A DNA stretch of 64,000 nucleotides from Novosphingobium sp. RL4 (GTDB lineage: Bacteria > Pseudomonadota > Alphaproteobacteria > Sphingomonadales > Sphingomonadaceae): assembly GCF_035658495.1 (NCBI RefSeq), contig NZ_CP141945.1, positions 620,001 through 684,000 on the forward strand, read 5' to 3'. How positions within the stretch are numbered: the first letter of the stretch is position 1; every line of letters begins with the position of its first letter. Both the position numbers and the translations under genes were made by a program. Of this stretch, positions 27,433-35,420 are shown piece by piece. Under the pieces are notes generated by a model. It was not told the origin of the DNA. It did no database searches and saw only the letters and a list, made by a program, of their open reading frames with translations.

Positions 27433-28440
27433 TCAGCTGAAAATCAAGATCATGCGGTCAGTGAGCTGGGCCGAACGCAGCCCCAGAGAGCTGCGGAGTT
27501 GAGCGATGGCCGCAACCGGATCGTCGATGTGGAACACCCCGCTGACGCGCAAGTCACGCGCCGCACCGACTACCCCCAGATAGCCTCGATGGTAGCGCCC
27601 GATCTCGGCGACGACCTCGCTGAGCGGCGCATCCTTGAACACCAGCGCTCCTTCGGTCCACGCCATGGCATCGTCCGGGTTGACCGTGAATGCAGGGCCG
27701 ATCCCTGCTGCGGGCCCATAGGAAAGGCTCTTGCCTTCGTGCAGGACGGCAGAGGTGCCGTCCTCGGCCGGATAGCGAATGCGCACCTTGTGTTCGGTGA
27801 CGGTTACACGCGTTTCGGCGCCGTCGCGCCGGACGAGGAAACGGGTGCCGAGCGCCGTCGTCGATCCCGCGCCCGCCTGCACGCGGAACGGGCGCGATGG
27901 ATCGGGTGCCACGGTGAATGCAGCCTCGCCGGTCAGTAGCCGGACCACGCGGCGGTTGCCTGCAAATTCGAAAGCCACTGCGCTGTGTGTCCCCAACTGC
28001 ATCGTGGAACCATCGGCAAGTCGCATCGTGCGCCTCTCGCCGGTTCCGGTCATCGCGTCAGCCTGGAGCATCGTCATCCAGCCCTGCGCCGACCAGACCA
28101 ACGCAAAAATGAGGCTTGCGGCGATCGCGGAAATTGCCCAGCGCCGCCGCACGCGTGCCCCTGGCCGAGCGAGCCTTCGGGTCTTGCGAACGGGCTCTTG
28201 CGGCAGGGATGCGCGCAGCGCCGGAGTCTCGGGCACGGCGCCCATCTGCATCCAGAGGTCCTGCATCCGCGCATAGGCGCGCGCGTGTTCTGGATCTCGG
28301 GCCAGCCAGGCATCGCGCTCGGCTCGCTTTTTGGCAGGCAGTTCGCCGTCGAAATCGGCGGAAACCCAATAGGCCGCTTCATCGGCAAGCGAATTCGGCA
28401 AAGGCGCCTCGGTATCACGCGGCATACAGTCATTTCCCAT
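27433..28440 (-). CDS. FecR family anti-sigma/sigma regulator
   Basis: The protein has 335 residues. The N-terminal FecR_N/DUF4880 region includes LADEAAYWVSADFDGELPAK and the cytosolic tryptophans that contact the sigma factor. One membrane helix lies near residues 103-122 (WAISAIAASLIFALVWS). The periplasmic FecR domain (RTMRLADGSTMQLGTHSAV, RVVRLLTGEAAFTV) is followed by a C-terminal STN-like DUF4974 domain (LSEVVAEIGRYHRGYLGVVG, LRVSGVFHIDDP). It passes the signal from the receptor STN domain to the sigma factor. It lies 84 bases after the sigma gene and 126 before the receptor gene. Confidence 0.92.
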   Translation of the reverse strand: MGNDCMPRDTEAPLPNSLADEAAYWVSADFDGELPAKKRAERDAWLARDPEHARAYARMQDLWMQMGAVPETPALRASLPQEPVRKTRRLARPGARVRRRWAISAIAASLIFALVWSAQGWMTMLQADAMTGTGERRTMRLADGSTMQLGTHSAVAFEFAGNRRVVRLLTGEAAFTVAPDPSRPFRVQAGAGSTTALGTRFLVRRDGAETRVTVTEHKVRIRYPAEDGTSAVLHEGKSLSYGPAAGIGPAFTVNPDDAMAWTEGALVFKDAPLSEVVAEIGRYHRGYLGVVGAARDLRVSGVFHIDDPVAAIAQLRSSLGLRSAQLTDRMILIFS

Positions 28441-28524
28441 GCGAAATTGCCGCCAATCTGCATTCCGCTTTCATCCCATGACGTTCGGCGCAAGCAAAAC
28501 GATAGGGTGTCATCGCAGGATCGC

Positions 28525-29040
28525 TCATGCTTCGGCCGCGTCCGACAAAGCCCGATGGCACAGCACCAGGGCATGACGGATATGCTTGCGCACCATGTCC
28601 TGGCTGATCGACAACCGCTCCGCTGCTTCCGAGACGCTCAATTCGTCGATCTTGACCAGCACGAAGACCTGTCGGCAGCGGAGCGGCATCGTATCGACTA
28701 CCGCAGCAATCTGGCGAACTTTTTCCTGATCGAGCAGGCGCGTTTCAGCATTGGGATCCGGCGAAGGGACGCCGTGACCATCGGCTTCCTCGACAAACAG
28801 GGCTGCCTGTCGCCGCGCGGCGCGTAGATGATCCAGCGCCAGGTTCGAGGCGAGGCGGAACAGGAAGGAGCGCTTGTTGATGATCGGCGGATCGTCTTTC
28901 ACGCTCTGCACGCGCAAATATAGGTTCTGCGCGACATCCTCTGCTGCCGCGACGCTGCCCACCATCCTCGCCAGCCAGCGCACCAGGGCGGCGCGCTCGG
29001 TGGTCAGCAGACGGGATAGCAAGGCGGAGTTGCTCGACAT
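28525..29040 (-). CDS. FecI-type ECF sigma factor
   Basis: The protein has 171 residues from ATG 29040 (MSSNSALLSRLLTTERAALV). Region sigma2 covers about 8-75 (AAAEDVAQNLYLRV, SFLFRLASNLALDHLRAARR) and region sigma4 about 105-160 (MPLRCRQVFVLVKIDELSVS, LSISQDMVRKHIRHAL). It should direct RNA polymerase to the receptor operon when FecR signals. The ORF could extend to 29151, but the extra residues do not match the family. A Fur-box-like palindrome lies 22 bases upstream of this start, consistent with iron control. Confidence 0.9.
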   Translation of the reverse strand: MSSNSALLSRLLTTERAALVRWLARMVGSVAAAEDVAQNLYLRVQSVKDDPPIINKRSFLFRLASNLALDHLRAARRQAALFVEEADGHGVPSPDPNAETRLLDQEKVRQIAAVVDTMPLRCRQVFVLVKIDELSVSEAAERLSISQDMVRKHIRHALVLCHRALSDAAEA

Positions 29041-29061
29041 GGCGAAATGCGCCCTATCGAT

Positions 29062-29080
29062 GTTGCGAATGAATCGCAAC
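29062..29080. promoter_or_regulatory. Fur-box-like palindrome upstream of fecI
   Basis: GTTGCGA-ATGAA-TCGCAAC has perfect seven-base arms. Read as a Fur box it gives TGCGAAT-G-AATCGCA, similar to the 7-1-7 layout. Its place just upstream of the sigma gene fits iron repression. This rests on pattern similarity only. Confidence 0.4.
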
Positions 29081-29379
29081 TGCGTGGGTACAGCGACACT
29101 TTTGACAGCGCCAAGAGCATAACATTCAGCAATGTGACCACGCTCAAGCACTAATTTGATAGCGTTATACTCTGAGCGAAGCTTTATCGCACATTCTGCC
29201 CTGCCTTTTAGCGACCGGCAGCTATCTCACTTTCACTTCTCCAAACGCGACATTCCTCTGTCGGCCCAAAAAAATTCATTCGAATGCTCTCTGCAACATT
29301 TCTAGCGCCATTCAGATATTAGCGGGACGCCGGTACAAATGCATCCAAGGTCCAGTCTGAAGAGCTATATCAGGGATAC

Positions 29380-30246
29380 TTAGGTCTCGCCGCGCACCAT
29401 AAAATCTACTCCCAATCGGTCGCAAGACAATGCCTGAACTTCGGAATGCAGGTAATCTACACGCCCCGCAATCCAAGCCAGCTCGTCTTCAGAGATCCGA
29501 TATTGGCGATCGTATCGCGACTTCACGTAGGAGTCGTGCAGCCGCTTGAAGCAGCGTTTTTCCGACTTCGTTTCGCTAGGCCACGCCCTCGCCAACGCAG
29601 GCACGATGTCCTCGCTTCGGTCACGAAGCCAGGTAACGTTTTGCGATCGCGGACTGTCTCCCGTCAGCATATACAGTACGGTGTGGTACAGGACCTCCGT
29701 CGCCTGATGAAATTGGAAGACCGCCCGATTGAGCCACTTGCGGGCGAGCGAAATCTGGGCAAACTCCAGGAATTCGCTCGCGCTGGAGAACCAGTAATCG
29801 AAATCCGCGCGGCGCTCCTGAAGCACGGCAGCGTGGTCCGGCACCATTGGCAATGACAGGGGATGACCTGGTAGTTCGTAGAGTACTGTGCCGTCAGCCA
29901 CCGCCCCACACACAAACGATTTACCGTGCGACAGATCGCGGTGGACCGACTTGATACCGCGGATCGACAGGCTGATCGGTACGGCAAGTTGCCGCGTGAT
30001 GGCATGTTCACGCATGAGTCGATCTTCTGCATGCAATGGAAAGTCGGATTTTTGCGCAAGCCGGTCATCGCTAACCACCACAAGGATCGAGTACTTTGGC
30101 GTACGCCCGCCCGGTAACTCCCGCGTTCCAGTACCGCGTGCATAGGCGCCGAACAGGATGACTTTCAAAATGCGTCCCTGTCGTTTCCATTCCTGCGTGG
30201 ATAGGACCAGCGAGTTCGCGAGTTCGAAAAAGAGAAATTCTAGCAC
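29380..30246 (-). CDS. NTase-HEPN fusion protein, 5' end cut by IS
   Basis: The visible 288 residues join a nucleotidyltransferase-like domain (RILKVILFGAYARGTGTREL, then PKYSILVVVSD) to a C-terminal HEPN domain (residues 130-285, with FDYWFSSASEFLEFAQISLA, AVFQFHQATEVLYHTVLYML, YVKSRYDRQYRISEDELAWI). In the family the NTase motif is usually GSYARG followed by DxD; here serine is replaced by alanine and the first aspartate region reads YSIL, so nucleotide transfer may be impaired. The GTG start at 30246 and the next codons come from the terminal repeat of the IS701-type element. Relatives normally have some 20 more N-terminal residues, so the gene is probably truncated. Confidence 0.7.
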   Translation of the reverse strand: MLEFLFFELANSLVLSTQEWKRQGRILKVILFGAYARGTGTRELPGGRTPKYSILVVVSDDRLAQKSDFPLHAEDRLMREHAITRQLAVPISLSIRGIKSVHRDLSHGKSFVCGAVADGTVLYELPGHPLSLPMVPDHAAVLQERRADFDYWFSSASEFLEFAQISLARKWLNRAVFQFHQATEVLYHTVLYMLTGDSPRSQNVTWLRDRSEDIVPALARAWPSETKSEKRCFKRLHDSYVKSRYDRQYRISEDELAWIAGRVDYLHSEVQALSCDRLGVDFMVRGET

Positions 30247-31678
30247 TACTTTGGCAGAACGTTGATTTTTAGGATTCCCTTGGCGTTGAATGCGTGATTC
30301 ATGAGGAGCCAGCTTTTATGGAGGCTGGCGATGGACGAGGACTGGCAAGCAGATCTGGAGCGTTGGCTTGAGCCATATCTGGGAAGTCTGGCGAACAAGA
30401 CGCGGCGGCGGATGTGCCCGGCCTATATTGCCGGCTTGATTGGGCCTGGCGATCGCAAGAGCATTCAGCCCATGGCAGCTCGAACTGATGCCATCCCTTA
30501 TGACCGGCTGCATCATTTCATCGGTGCCGGCCTGTGGGACAGCGCCCCGCTGGAAGCGATCTTGTGGAGCCAGGCAGATCAATTGGTCGGCGGCAACAAG
30601 GCCTGGCTGATCATCGACGATACGGCCTTGCCCAAGAAGGGCAAAGCTTCGGTCGGTGTCGCCCCGCAATATGCAACGGTGCTCGGCAAGAATGCGAATT
30701 GTCAGACGATGGTTTCGGTAACGCTCGCATCAGGCGAAGTACCCATCATGCTGAGCCTGCGCCTGTTCCTGCCGGAAAGCTGGACCGACGATGCGGCGCG
30801 GATGACCAAAGCTGGCGTGCCTGAGCCTTTGCAGAGCTACCGCACAAAGCCCGAGATCGCAGTGGAGGAAATCGACCGCGCAATCGCTGCCGGCGTTCGC
30901 TTCGGCTGCGTCTTGGCCGATGCCGGCTATGGGCTCTCGGCGTCGTTCCGACAGGCACTCACCGCCCGGGATCTATGCTGGGCGGTCGGTATTCCCCGGC
31001 ACCAGAAGGTCTATCCAGCCGATGTGCAATTGATTTTCCCGGTAGCGACACGGGGCCGGCCACGTGTCCGGCACGTGCCTGATGTCAAATCCCGAGCGGC
31101 CCATGCCATGCTCGAGGATGCGAAATGGCGACAGGTCAGTTGGAGGCGGGGAACGAAGGGGATGCTGAGCGCCCGCTTTGCCGCCATGCGCGTGCGCATC
31201 GCCGATGGCGCGCCCCAGCGGATTGGCTCTGCAGGAGCCCAGCATATGCCCGGCGAAGAGGTTTGGCTGGTGGGCGAGCATCGCTCGAACGGCGAGCGCA
31301 AATACTACCTCTCCAATCTGCCCGCAGGAACCTCGATCCGCGAGCTAGCAGGCGCGATCAAGGCCCGCTGGGTTTGCGAACAGGCTCATCAGCAACTCAA
31401 GGAAGAACTTGGCCTCGATCACTTCGAGGGAAGGTCATGGACGGGGCTGCATCGACACGCGCTCATGACAATGATGGCATACGCGTTTCTACAAACACAA
31501 AGGCTCGCTCAGGCGGGCCGGAAAAAAAAGAGTCTCCGGGCCGCCACCTCAGCCCAGTTTGCCAGCAGTTCGCCAAGCCATCCTTGACCGCTTGTCGCGC
31601 TCACCGCCAAGACATTGCCCTCATTGCGGAGGGGCGCTGTTTAAACCATCTAACCAAATTCTGCCAAAGTAGTGCTAG
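30240..31678 (+). mobile_element. IS701-type insertion sequence
   Basis: The element is bounded by perfect 20-base inverted repeats CTAGCACTACTTTGGCAGAA at 30240-30259 and its complement at 31659-31678. Because CTAG is its own complement, the outer four bases could be the target-site duplication, leaving 16-base terminal repeats at 30244-30259 and 31659-31674. It carries one transposase gene and has inserted at the 5' end of the NTase-HEPN gene. Confidence 0.85.
30331..31587 (+). CDS. IS701-like transposase, C-terminus frameshifted
   Basis: The protein has 418 residues and the DDE arrangement of IS701/IS4-like enzymes: AWLIIDDTALPKKGKASVGV for the first aspartate, GCVLADAGYGLSASFRQAL for the second, and CEQAHQQLKEELGLDHFEGR for the glutamate helix. 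I chose ATG 30331, which follows GGAGG, over ATG 30301. After an A8 run at 31522-31529 the frame reads a short unlike tail. One frame over encodes PPPQPSLPAVRQAIL and RHCPHCGG, the expected family ending. So the last 40 or so residues, with a possible zinc knuckle, are lost unless slippage restores them. Confidence 0.85.
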   Translation: MDEDWQADLERWLEPYLGSLANKTRRRMCPAYIAGLIGPGDRKSIQPMAARTDAIPYDRLHHFIGAGLWDSAPLEAILWSQADQLVGGNKAWLIIDDTALPKKGKASVGVAPQYATVLGKNANCQTMVSVTLASGEVPIMLSLRLFLPESWTDDAARMTKAGVPEPLQSYRTKPEIAVEEIDRAIAAGVRFGCVLADAGYGLSASFRQALTARDLCWAVGIPRHQKVYPADVQLIFPVATRGRPRVRHVPDVKSRAAHAMLEDAKWRQVSWRRGTKGMLSARFAAMRVRIADGAPQRIGSAGAQHMPGEEVWLVGEHRSNGERKYYLSNLPAGTSIRELAGAIKARWVCEQAHQQLKEELGLDHFEGRSWTGLHRHALMTMMAYAFLQTQRLAQAGRKKKSLRAATSAQFASSSPSHP

Positions 31679-31716
31679 GTCGTAAACTCATAAACGGCAG
31701 CGTGGGCGTGTGACGA

Positions 31717-32079
31717 TTAGCGCTCGCGCTGCCGTCCGATCCTCCGCTTTTGCTTGGCCCTCGTCGCACTTTCGCTGCCGTGGTATTCAGGTGCCAGAGC
31801 AAACTTGTCGCGCTCGTCAAATTGACGATCACCGCGTAGGCCGAACGCCTTGAAAAGCCGATAGCCCCGCCACCAAGCGAAGGCCGTCCAGGCCCCGCCG
31901 ATCGTGACAGCAATGATCCATGCCCACATCGCCGCAGTATCGCTCAACCGTGATTGTACCATCCCAGCAAGTGCGATCGGCAAAATGCCGAGGAATGGTG
32001 TGGCCGGTCGCATTCGCGTGGACTGATCGTGATCCACGAAACGGCGCATCCGCAGGTATAGGCTCGCCTTTGGCTTCAT
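31717..32079 (-). CDS. Small putative membrane protein
   Basis: A 120-residue ORF with two hydrophobic stretches (FLGILPIALAGMV and MWAWIIAVTIGGAWTAFAWW), a cytosolic basic N-terminus and a charged, arginine-rich tail. I do not recognise a family. It lies between the IS701-type element and a truncated IS5 and has only a weak ribosome binding site, so it may be a real relic gene or chance. Confidence 0.4.
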   Translation of the reverse strand: MKPKASLYLRMRRFVDHDQSTRMRPATPFLGILPIALAGMVQSRLSDTAAMWAWIIAVTIGGAWTAFAWWRGYRLFKAFGLRGDRQFDERDKFALAPEYHGSESATRAKQKRRIGRQRER

Positions 32080-32155
32080 ATGGACATTTTTGGCACGATC
32101 CGGTGCTGACCGCTATCTGATTGCATCTCATGCCCAAGGCTGATTCAGCGTCGGC

Positions 32156-32453
32156 ATGAGCCGATACGACCTAACTGACTTCGAGTGGCGCGTGATCGAG
32201 CCGCTGCTGCCCAACAAGCCGCGAGGCGTTCCGCGCGTAGATGACCGCCGCGTGCTGAACGGGATCTTCTGGGTTTTGCGCTCCGGCGCACCATGGCGCG
32301 ACCTGCCCGAGCGATATGGCCCGCGCACTACCTGCTACAATCGGTTCGTGCGATGGCGGAAGGCCGGAGTGTGGGACCGGATGATGGATGCCATCACCGC
32401 CGCGCATGATGGCGATATCCAGATGATCGACAGCACTTCCGTTCGCGCCCATC
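32156..32453 (+). pseudogene. IS5-family transposase orfA, truncated
   Basis: The ORF begins MSRYDLTDFEWRVIEPLLPN and continues through NGIFWVLRSGAPWRDLPERY to the first catalytic aspartate region DGDIQMIDSTSVRAH, which matches the IS5 (IS427 group) N-terminal half. The IS3 element starts exactly after RAH at 32454 and the rest is absent on its other side. The insertion was therefore followed by a deletion. Confidence 0.85.
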
Positions 32454-32516
32454 TGATCTGCCCCCTTCTGAGTGGCCCAAAATCTGTTTTAGATTTGGCC
32501 ACGAAGGAGGACTTGA

Positions 32517-32792
32517 ATGGCGAGGAAGCACAAGCCGGAAGAGATCATCGGCAAGCTGCGTGAAGCGGAGATCGTGCTGGCGCAGGGCGGAACGGTGGCG
32601 GATGCGTGTCGCCGGATCGGCGTCACCGAGCAGAGCTACTACCGCTGGCGCAAGGAGTATGGCGGCCTGAAGATGGACCAGGCTCGGCGCATGAAAGAGC
32701 TTGAGAAGGAAAACGCCCGGTTGCGGCGGGCGGTGTCAGATCTGACGCTGGACAAGTTGATCCTACAGGAGGCCTCGCGGGGAAACTTCTGA
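32517..32792 (+). CDS. IS3-family transposase OrfA
   Basis: This 91-residue protein has the helix-turn-helix (PEEIIGKLREAEIVLAQGGT, ITEQSY-like VTEQSYYRWRKEYGG) and the C-terminal leucine-zipper segment (RMKELEKENARLRRAVSDLT) of IS3-group OrfA proteins. It binds the element ends. It ends in TGA at 32790 and overlaps the orfB frame, which would allow the programmed frameshift typical of this family. Confidence 0.88.
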   Translation: MARKHKPEEIIGKLREAEIVLAQGGTVADACRRIGVTEQSYYRWRKEYGGLKMDQARRMKELEKENARLRRAVSDLTLDKLILQEASRGNF

Positions 32793-32833
32793 GCCCCGCG
32801 CGCCGCAGGCGCTGTATCGATCATATCCGGGGC

Positions 32834-33685
32834 ATGATGCCGGTGTCCGAGCGGCGGGTCTGCCGCGTGCTCGGGCAACATCGATCGACGCAGCGCAAAA
32901 CGCCGCGTGGGGCGGATGACGAAGCAGCCCTGACCGAGGATATCATCGCGCTTGCCCGGCAGTATGGCCGCTATGGCTATCGCCGGGTGACGGCCTTGCT
33001 GCGCGATGCCGGTTGGCATGTGAACCGCAAACGGGTGGAGCGCATCTGGCGCCGTGAAGGGCTCAAGGTGCCGCAGAAGCAACCGAAGCGTGGAAGGCTC
33101 TGGCTCAACGACGGATCATGTATCCGCCTGCGACCGGAATATCCGGGCCATGTGTGGTCTTACGACTTCGTCGAGGGACGCACACATGATGGCCGCAAGT
33201 TCCGCATCCTGTCGATCATCGACGAGGCCAGCCGCGAGTGCCTCGCCTTACCCATCGCGCGACGGCTGCGCAGCGAGGACGTGCTGGCGGCTCTCGCCGA
33301 GTTGTTCGTCACACGGGGGCCGCCGGCGCACATACGGTCAGACAATGGCCCTGAATTTATCGCCAATGCCGTGCAGCAATGGCTGGCGAAGATCGGCGTG
33401 AAAACGCTCTACATTACACCCGGCAGCCCATGGGAAAATGGCTACTGTGAGTCCTTCAACGGCTCGATGCGTGATGAGCTCTTGAACGGGGAGATCTTCT
33501 ACACCTTGGCCGAGGCGAAGATCCTGATCGAGGCCTGGCGGCGGCACTACAACACCGTCAGGCCTCATAGTTCGCTGGGGTATCGACCGCCGGCCCCGGA
33601 GACGGCGACGGCGCCATGGCTGCCCTCCGGTTCCGCTACGCTGCACCTACGGCCAGCCATGGCGCCGGAGGCAATCTTACACTAA
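32834..33685 (+). CDS. IS3-family transposase OrfB (DDE integrase core)
   Basis: The catalytic subunit has 283 residues from this ATG, but its open frame begins near 32789 and it is probably made as an OrfAB fusion by frameshifting. The DDE triad is visible: HVWSYDFVEGR for the first Asp, RSDNGPEFIANAV for the second, and ENGYCESFNGSMRDELLN for the Glu. The end RPHSSLGYRPPAPE is typical. The element looks competent by sequence. Confidence 0.88.
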   Translation: MMPVSERRVCRVLGQHRSTQRKTPRGADDEAALTEDIIALARQYGRYGYRRVTALLRDAGWHVNRKRVERIWRREGLKVPQKQPKRGRLWLNDGSCIRLRPEYPGHVWSYDFVEGRTHDGRKFRILSIIDEASRECLALPIARRLRSEDVLAALAELFVTRGPPAHIRSDNGPEFIANAVQQWLAKIGVKTLYITPGSPWENGYCESFNGSMRDELLNGEIFYTLAEAKILIEAWRRHYNTVRPHSSLGYRPPAPETATAPWLPSGSATLHLRPAMAPEAILH

Positions 33686-33716
33686 CAAACAACCCGGACC
33701 ACTCGGTGGGGGCCGG

Positions 33717-34145
33717 TCAGGGGGCCGGCGGCTTCTCCCCAGCGCCGTCCGCTTTTTTTAGGTCGATGCCGACGATCGCCGCATGAAGGATGGTCCAGGC
33801 AATATGGAGACCTTCGATCAGCGGGCGCGCCGGGAAGGTGTATGCATCGACGAGATTGCGCGCTCCGTTGGGCCCGATTTCAATTTCAGCCCCGTCGATG
33901 AAGCCGGAGTTTCCGCCGATGAGCCCGAGCCGAATCGTTTCGCGGATCTCGGTCACCATTGCGGTGCCGACGCCCAAATATACGGGATCGTCGCCGGCCG
34001 TGCCGAGCCCGGCGCCCATCGCATCGTACATGGCGAACACCGACTTCCCGCCGCATTTCCGCTCCAGCTCGATCACATGAGGCAGGGCAAGCCAGAACGA
34101 GTAACGGCCATCAGCAAAATCGAGTTCGACCCGAGTGTCCGGCAT
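33717..34145 (-). CDS. Phage tail assembly chaperone (TAC_11/GTA gp10-like)
   Basis: The protein has 142 residues and resembles the gene-transfer-agent/TAC_11 tail tube chaperone family: RVELDFADGRYSFWLALPHV, then ELERKCGGKSVFAMYDAM and a helical C-terminus. It would help assemble the tail tube in siphoviruses. Its stop codon TGA is contributed by the end of the IS3 element (33717-33719), so the natural C-terminus may be cut. It overlaps the tail tube gene by one base. Confidence 0.7.
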   Translation of the reverse strand: MPDTRVELDFADGRYSFWLALPHVIELERKCGGKSVFAMYDAMGAGLGTAGDDPVYLGVGTAMVTEIRETIRLGLIGGNSGFIDGAEIEIGPNGARNLVDAYTFPARPLIEGLHIAWTILHAAIVGIDLKKADGAGEKPPAP

Positions 34146-34603
34146 TACGGCGCGACGGTCCAGGTCAACAGGCCTTCGCCTTCAAGGGTAACCTCGGTCG
34201 TGCCGCTGTCGCCGTCTTGCGCATAAGCCTGGTTGCGGGTCGTCAGGATCGCGGTGCCGCCATAGGTGCCCATCAGCTCGCCACCGTCGGTGCCGTCGTC
34301 CTTGTACAGTTCGACCTCGTAGACCTTGCGCACGCCGAAAGCGTCGGTCCATTCGGTTTCGAGGTCGATGTTGTCATTGCCGGAACCGGTAACCTGCCAC
34401 GAGGAGCCGGTGACCCGCAGCTTTCGGGTGCCGGGGCGGTTAGGTTTGGCGCAGTCGCGGCGATAGCGCTCGCTGGTCTGGGCGGTGCGGTTGATATTCA
34501 CACCCTCGATGCCGCACAGCAGCGTCATCACCACCGGCGGGCCGTCAGCAGTCTTGATCTTGATGAGGGCGAAGTCGGCGCTATTCGGCTCGGACACGGG
34601 CAA
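34145..34603 (-). CDS. Phage tail tube protein
   Basis: This 152-residue protein has the beta-rich pattern of siphovirus major tail (tube) proteins: MTLLCGIEGVNINRTAQTSE, RDCAKPNRPGTRKLRVTGSS and YEVELYKDDGTDGGELMGTY with a C-terminal TVEVTLEGEG-like strand. It forms the tail tube. It lies directly before the TAC_11 chaperone gene, the order expected in a tail module. No frameshift or stop is visible, unlike in many neighbours. Confidence 0.75.
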   Translation of the reverse strand: MPVSEPNSADFALIKIKTADGPPVVMTLLCGIEGVNINRTAQTSERYRRDCAKPNRPGTRKLRVTGSSWQVTGSGNDNIDLETEWTDAFGVRKVYEVELYKDDGTDGGELMGTYGGTAILTTRNQAYAQDGDSGTTEVTLEGEGLLTWTVAP

Positions 34604-34636
34604 TCTCCAGCATGGCTTGCCGGAGGGTAGAACGCT

Positions 34637-34888
34637 TCAGTCTTCGGCCTTACCGCCGTCAATGGCGTGGATCCGAGCGCGGGCGCGGTCGGCGTTCCAA
34701 TCAGAAAGTTCCGGCGCCGAGGCTTGGACGATAAGGCAGCGCAGCGCATGCGCCGCTTCCTCATCACCCTCGCGGTCGAGGCGGTCGGCCGCTTCCGAAA
34801 TGTCTTCGGGGTCCACCGCCTCTGTGCGGATCATCTGCGTGAGGAAGGCGCGCAGCATGCACTCGGCGAGAGGGGCGTCCATCGCCAA
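34637..34888 (-). CDS. Hypothetical prophage protein
   Basis: An acidic, helical 83-residue protein (CMLRAFLTQMIRTEAVDPED, LDREGDEEAAHALRCLIVQA). I do not recognise a family. It lies between the tail tube gene and the hydroxyisourate hydrolase gene on the phage strand. Confidence 0.5.
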   Translation of the reverse strand: MAMDAPLAECMLRAFLTQMIRTEAVDPEDISEAADRLDREGDEEAAHALRCLIVQASAPELSDWNADRARARIHAIDGGKAED

Positions 34889-34938
34889 TCATCATACCAG
34901 CAGAAAGGGGTGCCGCAAGGCACCTGCCCATAAAGTCC

Positions 34939-35340
34939 TTAGTTGCCGCGGTATGTTGAGTACCCAAACGGGCTTACCACCACCGGTACGTGGTAGTGTC
35001 CTTGGGCATCGGTAACCCGGAAGACGAGGTCTATCTCAGGGAAGAACGGTTCTGCGCCGACGCCTGGGTATTTGGACATATCAAACTGGAGCTTGTAGAC
35101 ACCCGGGGCGTGATCGGCAGAGGCACCAAAGCTGCGCACTCGACCGTTTTCATCGGTCTGCGCGCGCCCGGCCTCTGACCATTTGCCACCGCCCTCGGAC
35201 TTGTAGAGTACAACAGGCACCCCGGCGCCCCCGACGCCCCGCGCTAGATCGAGGACATGGGTCGAGATCTCCGAAGCGTGCGCTATGTTTGGCGACAAAG
35301 CGGCGAACGTGAAGGCAGCTGCGTACTTTAGTTTCGTCAT
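34939..35340 (-). CDS. uraH: Secreted 5-hydroxyisourate hydrolase (transthyretin-like)
   Basis: The protein has 133 residues with a signal peptide (YAAAFTFAALSPNIAHA). The transthyretin-like fold follows: ISTHVLDLARGVGGAGVPV with the first catalytic His, NGRVRSFG with the Arg, FPEIDLVFRVTDAQGHYHVP with the second His, and the C-terminal signature YSTYRGN. The usual ending is YRGS, so the last catalytic residue is Asn instead of Ser. The enzyme hydrolyses 5-hydroxyisourate in urate breakdown; a periplasmic location is implied. It sits inside the phage tail module, with no purine genes near, and looks like cargo. Confidence 0.85.
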   Translation of the reverse strand: MTKLKYAAAFTFAALSPNIAHASEISTHVLDLARGVGGAGVPVVLYKSEGGGKWSEAGRAQTDENGRVRSFGASADHAPGVYKLQFDMSKYPGVGAEPFFPEIDLVFRVTDAQGHYHVPVVVSPFGYSTYRGN

Positions 35341-35420
35341 GAAGGGGCCTTGGTCATTTGGTTAAGGACAGGAACGAGCATCTAGACGATGTAATGGTTC
35401 CTCCTCTTGAGCGGGAGCCG

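Larger units (their letters stand above)
32454..33719 (+). mobile_element. IS3-family insertion sequence, full length
   Basis: The ends are imperfect inverted repeats: TGATCTGCCCCCTTCTGAGT at 32454 and, on the other strand at 33719, TGACCGGCCCCCACCGAGTG. OrfA and orfB lie between in the usual overlapping order. The flanks do not form a direct repeat: the left is IS5 and the right is phage tail DNA. So one side was deleted after insertion, or two copies recombined. Confidence 0.85.
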
